Positions 18,051-27,618 are shown, counted from the stretch's first letter. The stretch: DNA of 51,512 bases from Acidobacteriaceae bacterium (GCA_003134435.1 PLBE01000259.1:25190-76701); one strand, 5' to 3'. The notes: generated by a model not told the origin, from the sequence alone. Numbers and translations: made by a program.

Positions 18051-19753
18051 AAGCCTTTTCAAGGAACGTGATGCTCGCACTTGTGTCCATCAGCGCGCTT
18101 GCCCAGGCACCCGGGCCGAACCTCCGACCAAATGCCGCCTCGACCCCAAGACAGATTCCGGCGTCGCCTCCGCCGATGGGTTGGTCGTCGTGGAACAGCT
18201 TCTCGAACACCATCGATTCCAACATTGTGGTGCAGCAGACCAAGGCTCTCGTTTCCTCCGGATTGAAAGATGCCGGCTATGAGTACATCAATATCGACGA
18301 AGGCTGGTGGCTGGGAAAACGCGACGCAAACAGTAACATGATCGTCGACCCCCATCAGTGGCCCGCTCTCCGAGCAGGGGAAACGGCCGGCGACATGGCC
18401 AACATTGTGCGCTTCATCCACAGCGCGGGACTCAAAGCCGGCATCTACACGGATGCTGGCGAGTCTGGCTGCAGCTTTTACGGGCCGGACCTCGGCCCTC
18501 CGATGGCTCACACCGGCAGCGAAGGGCACTACGAGCAGGACTTCCTGCAGTTCGCCAACTGGGGATTCGATTACGTCAAGGTGGATTGGTGCGGCGGCAG
18601 CCGGGAGAATCTTGATCCCGCAGTTCAGTATGCGGCAGTCGCACGCGCCATCGCTCGGGCCGAGACAATCACGGGACATCGCCTCTACTTCTCCATCTGC
18701 AACTGGGGCAACAACAGTCCTTGGACCTGGGCGCCCGGCATTTCCGGCGTGACCGCGGATATCTGGCGAACCAGCGGCGATATCGTTGCTCCAATCGTCG
18801 CGAACACTCCGAATGGCTCTCGCCGCGCAACTTTCGCCGGAGTGCTCACCAACTTCGATCAAGGCATTCACCCTCACGCCCAACACACGGGTTACTACAA
18901 TGACCTAGACATGATGGTCGTTGGGATGCCAGGATTATCGGACGCCCAGAATCGCGCACACATGAGCCTCTGGGCCATGTCTGGTGCTCCCCTCATTGTG
19001 GGAGCGGATCTAAGAACCCTCACGGAGTCGACCCGCGCGATTCTCGTGAACCCCGACGTTCTGGCCGTGGACCACGACTCCCTCGGTCTTCAGGCGATCA
19101 AGGTCGACGAACCCCAACCAGGCATTCAAGTGTGGACGAAACCTTTGTCAACCGCTGGCGCGCACGCCGTCTTGTTGCTGAACCGAACTGCAACCCCGGC
19201 TCCCATTTCCGTGCGCTGGAATGCAATTGGCCTTGACTCGACCCTGCCCGCCACGGTGAAGGATGTCTGGTCTGGCCGGGAATTGCGGTCATACTCGTCT
19301 ACTTACACGCTCACGGTCCCGGCTGGCGACGCCACCCTCTTGATCGTTCGTGGCACTGACGCCATTCCAATGCCCTACGAAGCCGCGGCCCCCACTAACC
19401 AGTTGGCCGCAGCCGCTACCCCGCAGCCCTGTAACTCCTGTCGAAGCGGCAGAAGCGTGAAAGTGGGCGGAGAAGGATCACTCACCTTTCTAGTTCAACC
19501 CATCCACCAATCGAGTTTTGTCCGAATTCGCTACCTCAATCCAGGCGAGATTCCCGTCATCGGCCAGTTGAGTGTAGATGGGCAGCTTCCGACAAACATC
19601 CTGTTCCCGCCTACGGGTCCAGACGATGACATCGGCATCATCACCATCGAGGTCGAACCCTCGCAATCGGGGCAGTCCAGCAAACTCTCCTTCTCTTGTG
19701 CTTCTCCCAACCTATCTTTCGAATCCATATCCGTTCTGCCGGACGCCCACTAA
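18047..19753 (+). CDS. GH27 alpha-galactosidase with C-terminal accessory domain
   Basis: Second GH27 of the window, exported (signal peptide about 1-20). Motifs: PPMGWSSWN at 42-50, INIDEGWW at 81-88, nucleophile Asp180 in VKVDWC, and acid/base probably Asp245 four residues after Arg241 in IWRTSGD. The usual C-terminal beta domain ends near 420. About 140 more residues form an extra beta-rich module, introduced by a CNSC segment and resembling a carbohydrate-binding domain I cannot name. The start overlaps the GH31 stop (ATGA), so the pair is translationally coupled. Alpha-xylosidase plus alpha-galactosidase suits removal of xyloglucan or pectic side chains. Beta-L-arabinopyranosidase is a known alternative in the family. 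Confidence 0.93.
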   Translation: MKAFSRNVMLALVSISALAQAPGPNLRPNAASTPRQIPASPPPMGWSSWNSFSNTIDSNIVVQQTKALVSSGLKDAGYEYINIDEGWWLGKRDANSNMIVDPHQWPALRAGETAGDMANIVRFIHSAGLKAGIYTDAGESGCSFYGPDLGPPMAHTGSEGHYEQDFLQFANWGFDYVKVDWCGGSRENLDPAVQYAAVARAIARAETITGHRLYFSICNWGNNSPWTWAPGISGVTADIWRTSGDIVAPIVANTPNGSRRATFAGVLTNFDQGIHPHAQHTGYYNDLDMMVVGMPGLSDAQNRAHMSLWAMSGAPLIVGADLRTLTESTRAILVNPDVLAVDHDSLGLQAIKVDEPQPGIQVWTKPLSTAGAHAVLLLNRTATPAPISVRWNAIGLDSTLPATVKDVWSGRELRSYSSTYTLTVPAGDATLLIVRGTDAIPMPYEAAAPTNQLAAAATPQPCNSCRSGRSVKVGGEGSLTFLVQPIHQSSFVRIRYLNPGEIPVIGQLSVDGQLPTNILFPPTGPDDDIGIITIEVEPSQSGQSSKLSFSCASPNLSFESISVLPDAH

Positions 19754-20085
19754 GTCTCTTAAGTCCCAGGGCAGAACGCGGATTCGCGCTATGGGTCCCT
19801 TCTGGAATCTCTCCTCCTCTCTAACAAGTCGACTCTTGGTTTCTAATAAAACCAGCATTTTCCACCTGCGTTGCCTCGACCCACATCCAAAACGTTCCTC
19901 GGAACAGCAGTTTTCCGCGAGCTCTGTAAAACCATATATGTCATTTCATATGTGATAGTTATGCCCGATGGAGTTTCCCGAAACGAACCTCACTGTCATT
20001 GGAAATGCCACTTGAAGCAGCACTCGTTTTCGTGTTAAAAGACTATGCCTGACCATTGAGCAAGAATCCAGGCGAGGAGCCTTCC
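19754..20085 (+). promoter_or_regulatory. Intergenic region before the second AraC gene
   Basis: 332 bases with no credible gene. Two short perfect inverted repeats stand out: GTTCC/GGAAC (19894-19898 and 19901-19905) and ATATG/CATAT (19936-19940 and 19947-19951), the second inside an AT-rich patch. Either could be a regulator site or part of a promoter for the AraC-CRTAC1 unit. I see no strong terminator hairpin with a T-run. Confidence 0.35.
20074..20079 (+). promoter_or_regulatory. Ribosome binding site deciding the AraC start
   Basis: GAGGAG six bases before the ATG at 20086; it favours this over the upstream in-frame TTG at 20056. Confidence 0.65.
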
Positions 20086-21045
20086 ATGGCATCCACATCC
20101 TGCCCAGGGAATCCAGCAAACCAGACATTGCGTTGGGAAAACGACCGCTCACTCGTTAAAGCACAAATCAAAGACGACGGTTCGCACATCTGGCCGTTTG
20201 ATCCTGCCTTCCCAATCGACTGTCGCTCATTAACCTTCGAGACGGATCCTGACCGGCCACTCACCCGACATGAGTATTTTGAGCTGCTGTATGTGTATTC
20301 TGGAAAAGCTCTTTACCAGTTCGAGGGCCGTCAAGTTCTCGCCGAAGAAAATGATCTCATCGTCATCAATGGCTCCATCTATCATCGTTTGAGCGAAGTT
20401 CTGGTGCGGCCCTTCAAGGCGGTGGTTTTTTATTTCCTGCCCGACATTCTTCGTGGGACGGAAGCTACCGGTGAGGACGTCCAGTACTTGATGCCATTCC
20501 TGCTGCAGGACTCGGATTTCCCGCACGTCATTTCGCGCCGCACCGGCATCCCGTTGCAGGTGTTTGAACTCATCAAGAAGATCCAAGCGCAGTTGCCCGC
20601 GATTACGAATTACAGGCGGCTTGCTGCTCGAACCTACTTGACCATGATTCTCGTGCTGCTCATTAATCACTACGAGAGCCATCTTGCGCTAGCCGGCGTT
20701 TTTGATCGCCGGCGGAAGGCCTTCGATCGCCTTCGTCCCCTCTTTGATTACCTCGAAGTGCACTATGCTGAGCCGATCTCTCTGTCTAAGGCCACTGATC
20801 TTGTGGGGATGAGCAAAGCTCATTTAATGCGCTTGTTCAAACAAGTGACTGGCCATTCTTTCGATACCTATCTGAATCATTTCCGAATTGCCAAGGCTCA
20901 AGTCTTACTGGCATCGACTGACAAGCCAATCTCCGAAGTTAGCCGGGATGTTGGGTTCTGCGATCAGAGCTACTTCGGGCTTGTGTTCCGCAGGCTCATT
21001 CAAGTGACGCCACGGGAATACCGGAAGATTCTGCAGGACGCATAG
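20086..21045 (+). CDS. AraC-family transcriptional regulator, paralogue of the apiose-side AraC
   Basis: About 319 residues: an N-terminal cupin sensor (HIWPFDPAFPID, then the RHEYFELLYVYSG strand) and a C-terminal AraC double helix-turn-helix (MSKAHLMRLFKQVTGHSF; DVGFCDQSYFGLVFRR). The sensor domain differs more from its paralogue at 8778-9836 than the DNA-binding domain does, so the two may recognise similar operators but different ligands. It sits between the glycosidase run and the two CRTAC1-like genes, with only 50 bases to the next gene, so it is probably co-transcribed with them. The effector is unknown; a plant-wall sugar is the simplest guess. Confidence 0.9.
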   Translation: MASTSCPGNPANQTLRWENDRSLVKAQIKDDGSHIWPFDPAFPIDCRSLTFETDPDRPLTRHEYFELLYVYSGKALYQFEGRQVLAEENDLIVINGSIYHRLSEVLVRPFKAVVFYFLPDILRGTEATGEDVQYLMPFLLQDSDFPHVISRRTGIPLQVFELIKKIQAQLPAITNYRRLAARTYLTMILVLLINHYESHLALAGVFDRRRKAFDRLRPLFDYLEVHYAEPISLSKATDLVGMSKAHLMRLFKQVTGHSFDTYLNHFRIAKAQVLLASTDKPISEVSRDVGFCDQSYFGLVFRRLIQVTPREYRKILQDA

Positions 21046-21095
21046 GCCTTGCCAAGTTTGCTGCGGGAAAAACCGCCAGATTGCGACCGTCACGA

Positions 21096-22826
21096 ATGAC
21101 TGCTTCTAAAACTCTTCACGGCGCGTTGCTGGCGTTGAGCGTGCTTTTGTTGGGATGGCAGTCCGGGCCTCAGTCGTCCGGGAATTCCACTCAAAAGCAA
21201 CTCGCCAAGCCTTGGTTTACCGACATTGCCGGACGGTCGAATTTTGCCTACTGGACGAACAACAACATCAGTGTTCGGAAGTACTTTCTCCAACCGATTT
21301 GCGGCGGCGTTGCTATTTTCGATTATGACAATGACGGCAAGATGGACATTTTTTTCACCAACGGCGCGAAACTACCCGAAGTGGCAAAGACGGACCGTTC
21401 CTACTACAGTTGCCTGCTCCGCAACAAAGGGGACGGCACCTTTGAGGACGTCACCGAGAAGGCCGGACTGACCGGGGCCAATCTTGGGTACAGCATGGGT
21501 GTCGCGGCTGCGGACTATGACAACGACGGCAACGAAGATCTGTTCATCTGCAACGCTGGCCGAGACGCTCTTTATCACAACAACGGTGACGGAACGTTCA
21601 CCGACGTGACGGAAGGTTCGGGGCTCGACCACAAACCGGCGAATGTCTTGAGTATCGGCGCCGCTTGGTTTGACTACGACAACGATGGCTTGCTGGATCT
21701 GATCGTTTCCACTTACACAGAATGGACGCCAGCGAACGACCGCCGCTGCCAGATGGGGAACAAGGAGATCTACTGTGCTCCCATGAATTACAAGAGCGTG
21801 GCTCAGAGGCTCTACCATAATCTGGGGCACGGACGGTTCCAGGATGTGACCGATAGTTCCGGGATAGGACGCGCGCTGGGCAAAGGCATGGGAATTTCCA
21901 TCGCCGACTATAACGGAGACGGATTAATGGATATTTTCATCGCCAACGACACCGAGCGAAATTTCCTGTTCATCAATCAAGGGGACGGCACTTTCAAGGA
22001 GCAAGGTCTGCTCTACGGTGTCGCCTTTAACGAACTGGGAGCCACGGTTTCCGGTATGGGCAGCGACGCCAAGGACTTCGATAACGATGGCATGGTCGAT
22101 ATCGTCTACAACGACCTGGCGGGACAGGTCTTCGGGCTTTTCCGAAACGCCGGCGGGCACTCCTTTGACGATGTGACTCGACAGACCCATTTACAAGCCC
22201 TGAGTCTGCCTTTTTCCGGATGGAGTATGGGGTTTATCGATTACGACAACGATGGGTGGAAGGATCTGTACTCTGCCAATGGCGATGTCGACAATTTCGC
22301 CCCGAACGCCAAGCAGCATGACACGATGTTCCGAAACATTGAGGGCAAATCCTTTGTGGATGTCAGCGAGCAGATGGGACCTGCCTTTGCCATCCAGGGA
22401 TATCAACGAGGCTCCGCTTTCGGAGACTTAAATAACGACGGGTTCCTGGACATCGTGGTGACGTCTCTCGGGGAGAAACCCCGCATCCTGATGAATAACG
22501 CGCTGAACGGGAATCACTGGATCATGTTCGACCTGCGAGGTCATCGCAGCAACCGGGACGGCATCGGAGCGCGCATCAAAGTCGTTACGGCCAACGGCCG
22601 CGCCCTCTACAATCATGCAACCACTAGCGTCGGCTTCATGTCTTCCAGCGACCGCCGTGTCCACTTCGGACTGGGCGCGGAGAAGTCCATCAAGAGCGTT
22701 GAGATTCGCTGGCCCAGCGGCATCGTTCAGACCCTGGGTCCGACAGGGGTCGACAAGATCGCCCGGATCGAAGAACCTCTCGGCAAAGAGGCTGTGTCCG
22801 TGACTACGCCACCGGCGGCCCACTGA
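21096..22826 (+). CDS. CRTAC1-like protein: FG-GAP/VCBS repeats with ASPIC/UnbV domain
   Basis: Secreted seven-bladed beta-propeller-type protein. A Sec signal peptide (MTASKTL start) is followed by repeated calcium-binding DxDNDGxxD motifs (for example FDYDNDGKMDIFF and ADYDNDGNEDLFI) and the RNKGDGTFEDVT linker pattern. A C-terminal ASPIC/UnbV domain starts near NHWIMFDLRG and ends in VEIRWPSGIVQTL. ATG 21096 is chosen over the TTG at 21081. The molecular function of the family is unproven; members are usually thought to bind surfaces, metal or carbohydrate. The next gene is a paralogue starting two bases after its stop, so the two are made together. Confidence 0.9.
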   Translation: MTASKTLHGALLALSVLLLGWQSGPQSSGNSTQKQLAKPWFTDIAGRSNFAYWTNNNISVRKYFLQPICGGVAIFDYDNDGKMDIFFTNGAKLPEVAKTDRSYYSCLLRNKGDGTFEDVTEKAGLTGANLGYSMGVAAADYDNDGNEDLFICNAGRDALYHNNGDGTFTDVTEGSGLDHKPANVLSIGAAWFDYDNDGLLDLIVSTYTEWTPANDRRCQMGNKEIYCAPMNYKSVAQRLYHNLGHGRFQDVTDSSGIGRALGKGMGISIADYNGDGLMDIFIANDTERNFLFINQGDGTFKEQGLLYGVAFNELGATVSGMGSDAKDFDNDGMVDIVYNDLAGQVFGLFRNAGGHSFDDVTRQTHLQALSLPFSGWSMGFIDYDNDGWKDLYSANGDVDNFAPNAKQHDTMFRNIEGKSFVDVSEQMGPAFAIQGYQRGSAFGDLNNDGFLDIVVTSLGEKPRILMNNALNGNHWIMFDLRGHRSNRDGIGARIKVVTANGRALYNHATTSVGFMSSSDRRVHFGLGAEKSIKSVEIRWPSGIVQTLGPTGVDKIARIEEPLGKEAVSVTTPPAAH

Positions 22827-22828
22827 AT

Positions 22829-24559
22829 ATGCCCAATTGGAGAATGCGTCGCCGCGAATTCTTGAAGTCGGCTGCAGCCCTCGGATGGATGGCCGCGGGT
22901 TGTCCTGGCCCGGCGTTGACTTCTCTGGCTCGCGACCCGAAAGCCACCATCTCCAAATCGACGATTGCCTTCGAAAACGTCATCGGGTCCTCGCGCATTC
23001 AGTTCATTCTCGACAACAGCACGCAGCCCCAAAAGTATCAGCCGGAAACGATGGCCGGGGGAGTCGGAGTTCTTGACTATAACAATGACGGCCTTCTCGA
23101 TATCTACTTCACCAATGGCGCGCACTTGCCCGACCTGAACAAGACGGACCCCAAGTTCCACAACCGTCTCTACCGCAATAACGGCGATGGAACCTTCACC
23201 GATGTCACCGAAAAAGCAGGCGTCGCGGGGTCCCGCTATGCGATCGGCGTTGCTGTCGCCGACTACGACAACGATGGCTATCAGGATCTTCTGGTTACGG
23301 GTGCCAATGGCTACCAACTATTCCACAATAACGGAGATGGCACGTTTACCGACGTCACAATCCGCGCTGGGCTCACCCGCGGCCATCCTGAACTGGCGAA
23401 CGCTTTTTCCGCGGCGGCTGGATGGTTTGACTACGACAATGACGGCCATCTTGATCTGATCATCATCAATTACTTCAAGTGGTCGGTCAGCACCGAGCCC
23501 ACTTGTGTCTCCAATGGCGTTCACGCATATTGTTCGCCGGACAGCTATGCAGGGCTGCCCAGCCTGCTGTTTCACAACAACGGCGACGGAACTTTCACCG
23601 ATGTCTCCGAGACGTCCGGGATTTTCAAACACGTGGGGAAAGGGATGGGCGTCGCCTTCGCGGATTATGATGGCGACGGATTCGTCGACGTCTTCGTAGC
23701 CAACGACACCTTCCGCAACTTCCTGTTTCACAACAACGGGAACGGTACTTTCACGGAAGTTGGGCTACTCAGCGGCGTCGCCTATCCGGAGAACGGCAGA
23801 AGCGTCGCGGGCATGGGCGTTGATTTTCGAGACATCGACAATGACGGCCTGCCCGACATCTTCGAGACTGCGATGTACAACGACAATTTCCCATTTTTTG
23901 TGAACAGGGGTAAGGGCGAATTCGAATACGCAACGATTACATCCAACATCGGGCTAGCCACGCACCATCTCACCGCTTGGGGAACGGGCATTTTTGATTT
24001 TGATAACGATGGATGGAAAGATGTGTTTACGGCAAATGCCGCGATTCTAGACAACTCTGACGCAGTGAGCCACACACCTTATCCACTGCCAAACAGTTTG
24101 CTCAGAAACAACCGCGACGGAACCTTCACGGACGTCGGCAAAGCAGCAGGTCCAAGTTTCGGCGTACCCGCAGCCCATCGAGGAGCGGCCTTCGGAGACC
24201 TTAATAATGACGGACGAATTGATATCGTCACCAACTGTCTGAACAGTCAGCCCGAAATCCTGATCAACCGTTCGGCGAACTCCAATCATTGGCTGCTCAT
24301 CAATTTAGTCGGATCGGTAAGCAATCGTGACGGACTCGGATCGCGGATCAAAGTTATTACCGCCGAAGGCGTTCAATACAATCACGCGACGACTAGCGTC
24401 GGCTACGGGTCTTCCAGTGATAAACGCGTGCATTTCGGTCTGGGCGCGGCGACCAGGGTAGATCAGCTTGAGGTGCAATGGCCCAGCGGAATCAAGCAAG
24501 TCCTCCATGGCGTCGCCGCCGACCAAATCCTCACCGTGCGCGAGCCGCCAAGGAAGTAG
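22829..24559 (+). CDS. CRTAC1-like protein with Tat signal, paralogue of the preceding gene
   Basis: 576-residue FG-GAP/VCBS-repeat protein with a C-terminal ASPIC/UnbV domain, built like the preceding gene. The N-terminus RRREFLKSAAALG is a good twin-arginine signal, so this copy is predicted to leave the cell already folded, while its partner uses Sec. Calcium-loop repeats include LDYNNDGLLDIYF and ADYDNDGYQDLLV. A short Cys-containing insert (AYCSPDSY) has a counterpart in the paralogue (IYCAPMNY), so it is a shared family feature. The start lies two bases after the upstream stop. It converges tail to tail with the clan GH-A gene with only 20 bases between. Function unknown. Confidence 0.9.
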   Translation: MPNWRMRRREFLKSAAALGWMAAGCPGPALTSLARDPKATISKSTIAFENVIGSSRIQFILDNSTQPQKYQPETMAGGVGVLDYNNDGLLDIYFTNGAHLPDLNKTDPKFHNRLYRNNGDGTFTDVTEKAGVAGSRYAIGVAVADYDNDGYQDLLVTGANGYQLFHNNGDGTFTDVTIRAGLTRGHPELANAFSAAAGWFDYDNDGHLDLIIINYFKWSVSTEPTCVSNGVHAYCSPDSYAGLPSLLFHNNGDGTFTDVSETSGIFKHVGKGMGVAFADYDGDGFVDVFVANDTFRNFLFHNNGNGTFTEVGLLSGVAYPENGRSVAGMGVDFRDIDNDGLPDIFETAMYNDNFPFFVNRGKGEFEYATITSNIGLATHHLTAWGTGIFDFDNDGWKDVFTANAAILDNSDAVSHTPYPLPNSLLRNNRDGTFTDVGKAAGPSFGVPAAHRGAAFGDLNNDGRIDIVTNCLNSQPEILINRSANSNHWLLINLVGSVSNRDGLGSRIKVITAEGVQYNHATTSVGYGSSSDKRVHFGLGAATRVDQLEVQWPSGIKQVLHGVAADQILTVREPPRK

Positions 24560-24579
24560 AGCGACTCCAGCCTCAACGC

Positions 24580-27500
24580 TCACTTCTCCGCGCCAAATTC
24601 CAGTTCGTTAGCCCAATGTTCCTGCCAGTCGTCATGGAACGTCACACTGTTGGATTTGGATACGCTGCGACCAGCAGCCAGTTCGTGAGCGGGTCCCTGA
24701 TTGTCGTTGATGCGGCACGAAAACTTTATCGTTTGACCAGCTCGAATTCGTCTGCGTACTTCCGGAATCTCGGCCCAGGGTATGGCGGCTTCAACGACGC
24801 GAGTTTTTCCCTCGCGCCGCATGACGAGCTTGGCATTAGCGACCGCCCCTCCGTCAATCGCCGATTTCGGTTGCCGTGGAAAGAAATGCTTGCGCGGCAT
24901 ACCCGGCGCCAGAAGGCGCCACATTTCAGTGCCGCCGCCATATTGGTCCGATACCGGGTTCAATGCGAACTCATAATCCGTATCCCAATAGGTAATGAAG
25001 TGCGGCATGACGCCTGGAGGGTTCGAAAGCCAGGGTTTGCGGTCGAGAACGTTGAAGGCGAGCAACACATTGTCGTGCTCGCCACTCCCGGAGGGGATAT
25101 CGAAGTTCTTCTTGTAAGAATAGTGCCGCACTCCGGCGGGCCATCTCAGAGTTTGACCGTCTCGTCCTGTCACTTGGTCAGGATAAAAGTAGGAATCGTC
25201 ATCCCGGCTCGCGAATCGAACCATACCGGCATCGGCAGTGCTATCCGCGATTTTGGCGGCAAAATAGAAATAGTCGCTGTCGTATGCAAGATAGGTCGTG
25301 GCCAGGCCATTGGGTACCGATGTTCCAAAGTCCTTAAAGGGCAACCACGCTTCTTCCGTCAGGTTTGGACCGAGCGTAACCCCAGGCACAATTTGAGGCG
25401 GCACACCCTCCCAATCGCTAAGATCACCGTCCACCTTAATGCTGCGTCGCACGATGTAGTTCACCCGCAGGTCTTCTTCCCGAACTGACTTCCCATCTTT
25501 TCCAGAAAATGCCGCAGCAAGGTGGTAGAGGTTGTCAGCTACCGTCTCGCCTCCGGCAACCGTAAAAGTGAAATTCCGAGTTTCATTTGGCTCCAATGTG
25601 GCGGCCACATTTGCAGGGCGGAGAACTAGACTTCCCAACTGGGCTGTCAGTATTCCACTGACTTTACGGTTTAACACGTTTGTGAGACTTAGTTTCAGCG
25701 CCGGATGGTGTTCGATGGGACCAGTCAGATCATGGGCGACAATTTCAACCGGGCTGTATCCATCCGTTCGCGCCGTATTGATGGCCGCCAGCAGTTTCTC
25801 AAACGAACCGGGCGTGCCGTTGCTCCGTAAGAAGTAGCCCCGGCCATTCAACGGAACAGTAATCTCCCCAGTTTTCGTCGGGACCGGATTGCCGTAGAAA
25901 TCATAGAGTTCGAACAAATCGCCGGAAGCGGGAATCGTAAGATGTGCATCCGAACTCAATTCAATCGAGCGGAAAAGCGTTCGATCCGGATCGTAGATCG
26001 TTCGCATGTCGCCAACGACCACGACGGTTCCGTCATCGGAGTTAATGTTTACGCTCGCTTCGCTTGCTAAACCATCAAAGACGAACACCCAGGGGAGGCC
26101 GTTTCGAAAGAGCAGCTTGCGGAATGGCCGTTGTCCAATGAATTTCTGCGTCGCGGCGACAGCGGCCGCCGGAGACCAGGCCTGAACGATGGGATACGTT
26201 CGATTCCCTAACTTTATGTTCTTGCTTTGGTAGACGTTCCCATCGAAGATCCCCGCTGTCCGACTCTGTCCCTGGGCACGCATCGAAGCGATTACTCCAG
26301 CGACGCGATCCTCGGAGTTCGCGATCCAACTTTCGGTGTCCCACACTCGAACCGGGCCAGACGGCGCTTTGCGATTCATCCATTCCGGGACCAGCGACGG
26401 ATCAGCGGCCAGAGCCTGGTAATGAATACTCGCAAAATCCAGCCATTTCAAGAAGTGGTCGGAGCCGTCCGAAAAAAGCTTGTCTCGCGCATTCGAGGAA
26501 GAGCACGTGCCACCGATCAGTACTTCGACTCCTGCTTCCTTTCGCGCCGCCTCAACTCCCTCGGCCATATGCGTGAATATCTCTCGATACCGTGGAATAT
26601 CCGCCCCCCACCCGGAGATGGAAATACTCTCCCACGGTTCATTCCAAAGTTCGACTGCGTTGAGATTGCCTTTCGGCCAACCATATCGTGACGCGACTTG
26701 CTGCACCCACTGCTGAAAATCGTCGTCGTAGGCTGGCAGCCAGGCTCGATCATCCTTGGTATCCTGCATGCGGTTCTCGCCATCGAGCCAGGGACGCGGC
26801 CGGCCGAGTGGTTGGTCTCCCCATCCGTCGCCGTCGCCCAGTGTCAACATCACGGTCACATTGTGTTTTTGGGCCCAGCTCATGTAGCGATCCAGTCGAG
26901 ACGCGGCTGGCTCGTACTCCCGCTCGGACTTAAGCTGGTACGGTCCACCCATGCGCGCGCCTTTCACCCCCAGCTTCTCGAACAGGACGAAAATGCCCTC
27001 GTTCATAAATTCGTCCCACGTCATATCCAGAGCATAAGTGGGAAACTGCACTCTGCCCTGATCGGGACGCAGCGTGCGAACCACCGTCGCGGCAAAAGAC
27101 CGTCCGTGACCTTCAAAATCCGCAATCAGTGCATATCCCCCGAAGCGCTCGGGGATGCGCGGTTGAATGCTGATGTCCTGCGATCCCGATGCAGGCAAGT
27201 CGATGTCGATCGGGATCGAGCCTTCGTCTGCAATCTTGAACACATGCGGCACCCAAACATCTCCCGGCGGAACGCTGGTTCCGTAGCTCACAATCTCAAC
27301 TTTGCCGTGCGCCCTTAACTCCGATTGCGTTTCGTTCACAAAATGCAGAGTGATACTTAGATTCTCACCCGGCCATAGAACGTTGACCATCGTGCTCGCT
27401 CCGGCTTGTACCTCAATTTCTTCGACCCTGTAACCCGATGCCTGTTGCGTTTTCTCTAGCCGAAATGCTTCCGCGTATCCTGGCATCTCAGACCCGGTCT

Positions 27501-27618
27501 TCATTTGCGCAAAACAAAGCGTAGTCAGCGACAGGGAACAGACCAGGCTCCATATTGCGATTACTGTTCTGCGCCGAATCTTCGACCGATGGCACGCACA
27601 CGAGTACACGATTCTCAA
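24580..27618 (-). CDS. Clan GH-A glycosidase-like protein with C-terminal CBM9-like module
   Basis: A 1012-residue exported protein (membrane/signal segment about 18-37). An N-terminal beta-sandwich reaches to about 190. The TIM barrel shows the clan GH-A acid/base motif VELWNEPW (Glu327) and a nucleophile candidate VWDTESW (Glu429), about 100 residues apart as usual for GH-A. A beta domain follows. The last 285 or so residues start with IKVDGDLSDWEG, the opening of CBM9/DOMON-like sugar-binding modules. I cannot place it in a numbered GH family; GH39, GH5 and GH30 relatives are possible. It is the last gene of the minus-strand run after the TonB receptor and TPR genes. Catalysis is supported by the two Glu residues; the substrate is unknown. 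Confidence 0.72.
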   Translation of the reverse strand: MRIVYSCACHRSKIRRRTVIAIWSLVCSLSLTTLCFAQMKTGSEMPGYAEAFRLEKTQQASGYRVEEIEVQAGASTMVNVLWPGENLSITLHFVNETQSELRAHGKVEIVSYGTSVPPGDVWVPHVFKIADEGSIPIDIDLPASGSQDISIQPRIPERFGGYALIADFEGHGRSFAATVVRTLRPDQGRVQFPTYALDMTWDEFMNEGIFVLFEKLGVKGARMGGPYQLKSEREYEPAASRLDRYMSWAQKHNVTVMLTLGDGDGWGDQPLGRPRPWLDGENRMQDTKDDRAWLPAYDDDFQQWVQQVASRYGWPKGNLNAVELWNEPWESISISGWGADIPRYREIFTHMAEGVEAARKEAGVEVLIGGTCSSSNARDKLFSDGSDHFLKWLDFASIHYQALAADPSLVPEWMNRKAPSGPVRVWDTESWIANSEDRVAGVIASMRAQGQSRTAGIFDGNVYQSKNIKLGNRTYPIVQAWSPAAAVAATQKFIGQRPFRKLLFRNGLPWVFVFDGLASEASVNINSDDGTVVVVGDMRTIYDPDRTLFRSIELSSDAHLTIPASGDLFELYDFYGNPVPTKTGEITVPLNGRGYFLRSNGTPGSFEKLLAAINTARTDGYSPVEIVAHDLTGPIEHHPALKLSLTNVLNRKVSGILTAQLGSLVLRPANVAATLEPNETRNFTFTVAGGETVADNLYHLAAAFSGKDGKSVREEDLRVNYIVRRSIKVDGDLSDWEGVPPQIVPGVTLGPNLTEEAWLPFKDFGTSVPNGLATTYLAYDSDYFYFAAKIADSTADAGMVRFASRDDDSYFYPDQVTGRDGQTLRWPAGVRHYSYKKNFDIPSGSGEHDNVLLAFNVLDRKPWLSNPPGVMPHFITYWDTDYEFALNPVSDQYGGGTEMWRLLAPGMPRKHFFPRQPKSAIDGGAVANAKLVMRREGKTRVVEAAIPWAEIPEVRRRIRAGQTIKFSCRINDNQGPAHELAAGRSVSKSNSVTFHDDWQEHWANELEFGAEK

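Noticed and set aside
22727-23317. Minus-strand frame of 196 codons across the two CRTAC1-like genes
   Set aside because: It mirrors the DNDG repeats, giving a Val/Ile-rich product; a typical shadow of calcium-loop repeats.
21300-24300. Repeated DNA in the two CRTAC1-like genes as possible direct repeats or array
   Set aside because: The repeats are coding (FG-GAP calcium loops) with diverged bases between units; no spacer structure.
24478-25488. Plus-strand frame of 336 codons
   Set aside because: Antisense to the clan GH-A gene and overlapping the end of the CRTAC1-like gene; the product is unlike any protein family I know.
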